A program made the position numbers and the translations under genes. The notes beneath the pieces were generated by a model. That model was not told where the DNA came from. It saw nothing but the letters and a program-made list of their open reading frames with translations, and made no database searches. Shown here in pieces: positions 57,951 to 64,000 of a stretch of 64,000 bases of DNA. The first letter of the stretch is position 1. Every line of letters begins with the position of its first letter. Origin of the DNA: Aphidius gifuensis (Eukaryota > Arthropoda > Insecta > Hymenoptera > Braconidae); NCBI RefSeq assembly GCF_014905175.1, contig NC_057789.1, positions 24,300,555 through 24,364,554 on the forward strand, written 5' to 3'.

Positions 57951-59385
57951 GGAGTTTTGAAAATTTTCAATTTTCAAAGAGAATGCAGCCGTTACTAAAT
58001 TTTTTTTCTTTTTTATTTTTGATAAAATTTATCGTGACTAATCTATTGACAAATTAACAACCGTGTCTGCTATGATAAAGGAAAAACGCTTCTTGATAGA
58101 GGAAAAAAAAAACATCGTGATAATTTTTTTTTATACTAAAATATTGTGAACATGAAAAATATATTTTTTATAGATCCACGAGAATGTAAAATACATTATG
58201 AATATTTAGTCATTAATATTTTTTTTTAATGACACATATATTTTAAGATTTTTTTCCTAATATTTATCGATAAGAAACAAAGTTTGGAAGTATCAACTGA
58301 TTAAAAACTAAAAAGGTAATCACGTGAGTCATCAATGCCACGAGAAACATATTGATATGCCACATTTTTTTGATAATGACATTGTGATTGACTCTATATG
58401 TATACGTCACAGCTTTAATTTTATATTTAGATTTACAAATATACTATTAATGTAATTTGAAATTGAAATTATTGGATGATTTATCACTTACCCCAGTAAT
58501 GAATAAACCCAAAAAAATTTTGCCAGTTATATTTACGAGACGGTGGTAGATTTCTTTATCGTAAAAGTGATGAGTGAGTCCAGTCACGACCTCGTTAATA
58601 ACAGGCACTTTTTGAATTTATAATATATAAAAATAATTTTCTTGGATTGCAACAGATGATGAAACTTTTTTTTTTAATTTCGTGTGCCTTATTGATTAAT
58701 AATTTTTAGTGAGAACAGAGCTAACGCGTATGCTTCAACGAATAATTCGTGAGTAAGTGGTACGGCATTCAAGAAGGCTATATACATTAGTATAGAAACA
58801 CTAATATTTCGAGCATTAGCCGGACACTTGTATAACGCATGCGTACTTTTGAAAACAGTTTCGTCACCTGTTGAAATCCAATGAAATTATCTTTTCTCAT
58901 AGGATATTTTTTTATGACGTGGCCAGTTTTTTTTTTTTTTTCAATTTTTTTTGTTGTTATCGGCATAATATTAAAAATAGTTTTAAGAATGAAAATATAT
59001 CATCTATTGAAACTCATATATTGGTTAAATAATAAATACATAAAATTGAATATTATTTAAAACTGATACTTTTTAAAATTATTTATATTCAAATTGATTG
59101 AATACGGCTATAATAATATGATCCAAAAATTATAAATTAGACAATTTTCACGTGCACAATAATAATTTGATAAAAATCATTAATTAAATAACTTTTTTCT
59201 TTTGCTCCAAATAATAATGAAAATTTTTTTACTTTGTTTAAAATAAATTTTATAAACTTATTAAAAGAATAAAATTCATGACGATGTTAATATTTTATAT
59301 AAATTGTATTTTTTCATGACAACGTGACACTAATAACGTGTTTATTTTTTTTTTTTAACTATAAGTAGATGCTGATTGTTAAAGT
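57951..59385. other. inverted LRR-B/A spacer with junction to Rac sequence
   Basis: Bases 58010-59345 are the reverse complement of about 16490-17520, but the B exon 1 that should lie near 58925 is gone. At 59360-59385 a 23-base scrap (GTAGATGCTGATTGTTAAAGTC) from the A 5' region appears, and Rac1 intron 1 sequence follows at once. This is the breakpoint between the two duplications. No gene is seen. Confidence 0.6.
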
Positions 59386-60190
59386 CGACATACACATTAC
59401 ACACACATTTAAAATAAATCCAAAATTTAATCAATGTATTGATAATTAATATTTTAATACTTGAAAAAATTTTCTTTTTTTTTCCCCAACTCACAAATAA
59501 AAATAAATATCAATGTTAATAATATTAAATAAATAAATTCAACAAAATAAACAAATAAATTAACCGCGAAAAAATTTAATAAGTACCACGCCCGAGTAGA
59601 CAAAAATAAAAAAAATAAAAGAAAAAAAAAACAGCTTGGTCTCTGTTAACTGATGAACACTCGTGTTCACATTTTTTTTCCTTTTTTTTTTTTCAATTAA
59701 ATACACAATATCATCATCAAAAGAGTCCAATAAATAAAATTAAAAAAATATTTTCCATACTGTTTTTATTTTTCAACAATCAATCATAAAATAGCAACAG
59801 CATTAAACAAAATATAAAAAATATTCAACAAATACCACACATGTAGATAATATACTCCATTAAATTTTTATAAAATAATTAAAATAATTATATTATTCAC
59901 CCATCACCAACAACGACGCACTTAATCGCCTGCATTGTATCACCAATAAATATTAAAATTATTAACAATGATCAACAATAACAACAATAAATTAAAAAAA
60001 AAAAATTAAAATATACAAAACAAGTAAGTAAGCCACTGTCACTGATTTTTTAAATTCTTTCTTGTTGGTTTTTTCTGGCAACTTCACGTCTCCACGATAG
60101 AGCATCCCTAATGTCGACCTAGAAATAGTTTACTCTTTATATATACTCCTGTTTATTATTATCTATGCATATATGTGTCTGTAAATATTT
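59386..60190 (-). pseudogene. orphan Rac1 5' fragment (exon 1 and most of intron 1)
   Basis: Bases 59935-59901 are an intact copy of Rac1 exon 1 (MQAIKCVVVGD), but the donor changed from GTGAGT to GTGAAT. The intron copy (59390-59900) is almost the same as Rac1 43922-44429 and stops before exon 2. Upstream flank to about 60190 is also copied. Nothing in frame lies downstream on this strand before LRR sequence, so it cannot make Rac. Confidence 0.75.
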
Positions 60191-60736
60191 TTGTCTAACT
60201 TTCTTTTTTTAATCCTTTTTCTTTTTAATTCATTTTGTTTTTTTTGTTTTTTACAGATAGGGGCTAAAAGTGGAAATCAAATCAAGTCCGGAGAATGAAC
60301 TTTCATGTTAACATAAAAGCCCAGGTCTAGACGTTTGAGTCAGGAACAAATTGTCAAGCATCTTGAATAAGATTGATTTTTTCTTACCGCTTCTGGACTG
60401 AATTTCGTCAAGGTGATAGTCGTGGACTTTAATAGAGAATAGTTTTTTAAAAGTCAGTTTCTGCCTTATCGTACAATGACGCCAGGATGTACGTCTCACT
60501 AAAAAATTTTTAAATCATTTCTTTTTTTTTTAATCATATATCAGTCAATGTCCAATGAGACCTATTGATTATTACCTCTCCTTTTTATATCATCACATTG
60601 ATCATTCATTAAACAAAAATTTAAAGATTTTAATTATTTAAAATTATTTATATAGAAATAAAATTATAATCACAAAATCATTTTGCACAATTTGTATGAA
60701 AATAATAAGTCATTTTTATTTATAAAAAATTTAATA
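60191..60736. other. spacer with an unassigned 63-codon frame
   Basis: The minus-strand stretch 60499-60308 is less AT-rich than its surroundings and stays open for 63 codons (SWRHCTIRQKLTFKK). It has no convincing ATG context and no family that I recognise. It could be a fragment of a captured exon. Nothing else is seen. Confidence 0.3.
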
Positions 60737-61637
60737 TTATAGAAGACAACATTTGCGTTTATTTTATACTCGTGGTACTTGACAAAATACTGCAGCACGT
60801 ATTACTTTATCGAAAACAGTTTTCAGGCCTTTTTGTGTTAATGCTGAACATTCCACATATTTGACTGCTCTGATTTCTTTAGCCATTGCAAGACCCTATT
60901 TAAAAAAAAACAATTTTAAAAATAAAATATTATAATGAACATGACATTGTTACATATAAATAATATCAATTATGAAATAATATTAAATAAAAATAAAATT
61001 ATTAAATAGTATACCTGTAGATAAGTTATTGGCTCAAGTTTTTTATCTTTTAATTTTTCAATAGTTTCTTTATCTTCACGTAAATCAAGTTTTGTACCAA
61101 CAAGTATAATTGGTGTTGCTGGACAATGACGATGTAATTCTGGATACCATATAGCTTTAACATTTTCAAAGCTTTCTGATCAACAAGTGAAAAACAAATA
61201 AGCAATACATCAGTTTGTGGATATGACAATGGTCTAAGTCTATCGTAATCTTTTTGTCCAGCTGTATCCCATAAACCAAGATTTATTGGTTTTTCATCAA
61301 CGATAACATTTGCTGAATAATTATCAAATACAGTGGGTATATGTTCACCGGGAAATTCATTTTTTGTATAACTTAAAAGCAAGCTTGTTTTACCCACATC
61401 ACTGTAATTAACAAAATAAATTAAAATACAAAAGACACTTGTATTAATCATCAAATGATTATTTGTCTTCTTTGAAAATCAAATTTAACATATTATTTAA
61501 GTATTGATAAACAATATTTATCAGTTCAATTTATTTTTTTAATTTATTATTAATTAATAAAGTAATTTTTAAAAATATATTACTCACCCATCACCAACAA
61601 CGACGCACTTAATTATTTTTATTGTATTATTATCCAT
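60737..61637 (-). pseudogene. Rac1-like pseudogene (frameshift and nonsense)
   Basis: Exons at 61637-61588, 61401-61015 and 60895-60737 keep Rac1 intron positions. Exon 1 starts with a different leader (MDNNTIKIIKC). The P-loop is GDGDVGKT (Ala13 to Asp), and DTAGQ and IPTVFDNY are intact. A one-base deletion near 61177-61182 (after CFSLVD) shifts the frame, and a TAA at 60766-60764 lies eight codons before the ancestral CAAX end. Much closer to Rac1 in coding sequence than the 48.6-kb copy. Confidence 0.8.
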
Positions 61638-63192
61638 TTTCAAATTAAAAATAAATATTTTAATTTTTATAAATAAATAATTAACAAGTTCTAATAATAA
61701 TAGTAATCATGAAAAAAACAAAAAACAAATTGTCGAAATTAGTCAAAATTTAGGAGAAAGATTTATTAATTTAATTATATTTTGATGTTTAATTACCATG
61801 TGTGTATCTTAAACTTCATAAACTAACTAAAATTAAAAGCAAATTATTTTTTCCTTATTTTTTTAATTTGAGGAAATTATAATCATTATTTGAATAATCG
61901 TTTCTCTTTTTTTTATATCTAACAACATGTTGAACATTTTAATTATTCGAAAAAAGTTTTAATAATAAAATTAAAAAAATTATATATTTTTATTTCTAAC
62001 AAGATCAATGAATGTATACTATATTTTCACTACCTATTAAATATTAATAAATATTTTTTTATAATAGTCATTTATTATAATGCATAATTTTTTACATTTA
62101 TTGAAATTTTATTAAAATTGTGTATATTTGTGCAATATTGGTGTTCATTCAACAAAATAAAACTTATTTTTTGTTAAACAAAAATTATATAAACATTGTA
62201 ATTTTTTTTTTTTATAACAATAATTGATTTTTTAAATTATTTATTGTTAAATAAAGCTAATAGTAACAATAATTTGTAGAGTTTTAAAAAAAAACCATCC
62301 TGGCAAAAAATTGCATCCATGATTTGTTCTTAGTTTTCTTAATATTTCGAGTTTAAAATTTTTTCATTATCTATTTTTATCAACAATTAATTAACTAATA
62401 ATCAAAATTTTTTCTTTCATATCCTTGGTTGTAGATATTTTCAATACCTTCAATTTAAGCCTATTTCAAACTCTCTATCTTAAATAGTTTAGAAGATATG
62501 AACATTATTTATTTTTTGCGAGTAAAAAATTTATGTGCTACTCGATATTGTTTATCAACATTGACTTTAACAATTATTATTTATTAATTAATTATTTTAA
62601 GTATTAAAAAGACCAATACGTAACAATATATATTTTCTTTCATACTAGACAGTAATAAAAAGAAAATAATAATAATAGATGAAACCATTACAGGGATGTT
62701 TTACAGTGATCAATCTTGATTTTTTGGATATTAATAAGAGTGTCGAAACTATAGTCATAATATTATTATTTTTAGAATTAGTATTATTATTATTATTATT
62801 ATGTAAATTAAAGAATAAAGAATATAAAAATTGAAAATTTTCATGATACAATTATTAATAATTGTAACAAACTAAAACTCGTTAATTTTTATTCTAAATT
62901 TATTTCGCTTTAAAGAACAATATTTATGATTTAAAATTTTTAAGTAATTAATATACGGGTAAAATATGTATTTTAATAATTTAGTTTTAGAGAAATAAAA
63001 AACATAATTATCAATTTTTATAAATTTATTTTATTTTGTTGAAATATATTTCTCATAAGAAAATGGGATATATTTAAAATTTAAATGTGTACGTATTTAT
63101 CTATTTTAAATGTAACTATAGGTATATTTAATTGATTTTTTATTATTGAAATTCATAATAATTCATTAGTGATAATAATATTTACGTATTTT
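61638..63192. other. AT-rich intergenic spacer
   Basis: No supported gene. Minus-strand 3' flank of the M13 gene begins at 63192. A repeat relic is at 62285-62530. The small frame at 62645-62851 is low-complexity. Confidence 0.5.
62285..62530. repeat. diverged relic of the 57-kb repeat element
   Basis: GCATCCATGATTTGTTCTTAG and the following TTTTCTTAATATTTCGAG match, in reverse orientation, GAGATATTGAGAAAACTAAG and the ATCATGGATGC motif at 57209-57239. GGTTGTAGATATTTTC (62427) matches GAAAATATCTACAACC (57415). Partial copy. The terminal repeats are not seen. Confidence 0.45.
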
Positions 63193-63829
63193 TTACCAGA
63201 CAGTACATTTTTTAATAGGATTCATTTTTGATCCAATTGGACATTGAAAATCAATCGAAAATTCTTTCATATTCGATAACGGACCAATTACTCGAAATTC
63301 TGAAGGTGCATGACTGTCCAAGAGGACACTTTTTGAACCCTCAATAGTAACTTTTTCACACCATTTATTTGCATAACTTATCCAAAACAATTGTTTTGAA
63401 TTGTAGTCTAAACCAGGAAGTCTTTCACCTTCACTTGATGATTTCAATTTTTTAATATATGCGTGATAAGCAGCTTTTAATCCACTATTGTCTGCAATAT
63501 TCTCACCTAAAGTCAATGTTCCATTTACCTAAAAAAAAGTAAATAAATAAATAAATGTTAAAAATATAAATAAATTTATTAAAAATTAATTTTATGAATA
63601 AAAATTTTTATAATAATTACATTTGCATTTATTTCTGGCATTGTGTAATTTCCATATTGTTCAACCATACACATGGCACGATCATTAAAATTTTGTAACG
63701 AATCATTTCTCCACCAATTATTTCGAATACCATTGGCATCATGACCTATTGTTCCTCCAATTAGACCGTAATTTATGGCGTTTAAATTATTTTTTTTAAA
63801 AAGAACGTTTTGATAAACTGGTGGAAGAG
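63193..63829 (-). CDS. M13 peptidase (neprilysin-like), 3' part, active site lost
   Basis: The last two exons of an M13 family gene, 63829-63621 and 63528-63193, join in phase. Upstream exons lie beyond the window. M13 enzymes are zinc metallopeptidases that cut small peptides, typically type II membrane or secreted. Recognised by INYGLIGG, CMVEQYGNY, TLGENIADNSGLKAAYHAY, SHAPSEFRVIGPLSN and the C-terminal Cys-x-x-Trp end. The zinc motif HEITH and the following dozen residues are replaced by the shortened GHDANGIRNNWW, so Glu and the second His are missing. Only the third ligand (ENIAD) remains. The protein should be catalytically dead. The rest is open and well conserved, so it may still be made. 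Confidence 0.8.
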
Positions 63830-63925
63830 CTAGAATGAAAAAAATGAAAATAAAAAAAACAATGAAATTTTCATTAAGATTTGTAAATTATAAATGATAT
63901 ATTAATAATAATTTTTATCACTGAT

Positions 63926-63950
63926 GCATGTAAAACCGCGTTTTACATGC
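63926..63950. repeat. 25-bp hairpin palindrome
   Basis: GCATGTAAAAC and GTTTTACATGC are perfect 11-base arms around CGC. It lies in an unusually GC-rich patch for this window that runs to the right edge. It could be the end of a transposable element. The rest is outside the window. Confidence 0.7.
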
Positions 63951-64000
63951 CTGTGCGCAGTGGATAAACTGCGTCATTTTCCCACTGAGAAGGTAAACAA

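Noticed and set aside
60308..60499. 63-codon frame as a gene
   Set aside because: No recognisable family, weak start context, short. Described only as an unassigned stretch.
1..64000. CRISPR arrays, rRNA, prokaryotic operons or viral segments
   Set aside because: None seen. Spliced animal genes throughout show a eukaryotic nuclear origin. No bracovirus-type capsid or circularisation feature was recognised.

Overview
This is a strongly AT-rich insect nuclear sequence with GT-AG introns, mostly short, and single-copy animal genes: POLD2, NSL1/KANSL1, Exo70, Rac1 and WDR13. Very low GC, many leucine-rich-repeat (LRR) gene copies, Rac duplicates and a degenerate M13 peptidase together suggest a hymenopteran parasitoid. 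A GC-poor braconid of the Aphidius/Lysiphlebus kind is my best guess. That placement is inference and no search was run.

Left block (1-27.1 kb): an array of two related LRR families arranged head to head. Family B lies on the minus strand. It has three coding exons: a 23-residue hydrophobic start, a short polar linker exon, and a large LRR exon. Family A lies on the plus strand. It has a non-coding first exon and one long LRR exon. Intact B genes are at 400-3754, 21216-23438 and 24186-27099. Long A genes are at 4954-7728 and 11673-14450, and a truncated one is at 18061-19944. Between them lie broken copies at 8770-9070, 9278-9714, 15340-16838 and 20770-21076. The same unit recurs inverted at 52.7-59.4 kb.

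Middle block (27.4-47.5 kb): conserved housekeeping genes. These are POLD2 (+), NSL1/KANSL1 (-), Exo70 (+), Rac1 (-) and WDR13 (+), with NSL1/Exo70 and Rac1/WDR13 divergently transcribed. Their exon structures join in frame to lengths close to those of their families.

Right block (48.5-64 kb): duplicates of Rac1. One (48588-50117) is a full-length open gene that has lost the nucleotide-binding and switch motifs and the prenylation signal but gained a repeated C-terminal tail. One is an orphan 5' fragment (59386-60190). One is a frameshifted pseudogene (60737-61637). The inverted LRR unit and a transposon-like insertion with terminal inverted repeats (56985-57950) lie between them. The window ends in the 3' part of an M13 (neprilysin-like) peptidase whose HExxH zinc motif is destroyed.

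The most notable signal is a rapidly changing locus of candidate secreted or effector genes (LRR A/B, Rac-like pseudoenzyme, dead M13 peptidase) built around ordinary genes. In the Rac-like copy, introns remain near-identical to Rac1 while the 5' coding half has diverged heavily. A role in venom or host manipulation is a hypothesis that needs expression data.
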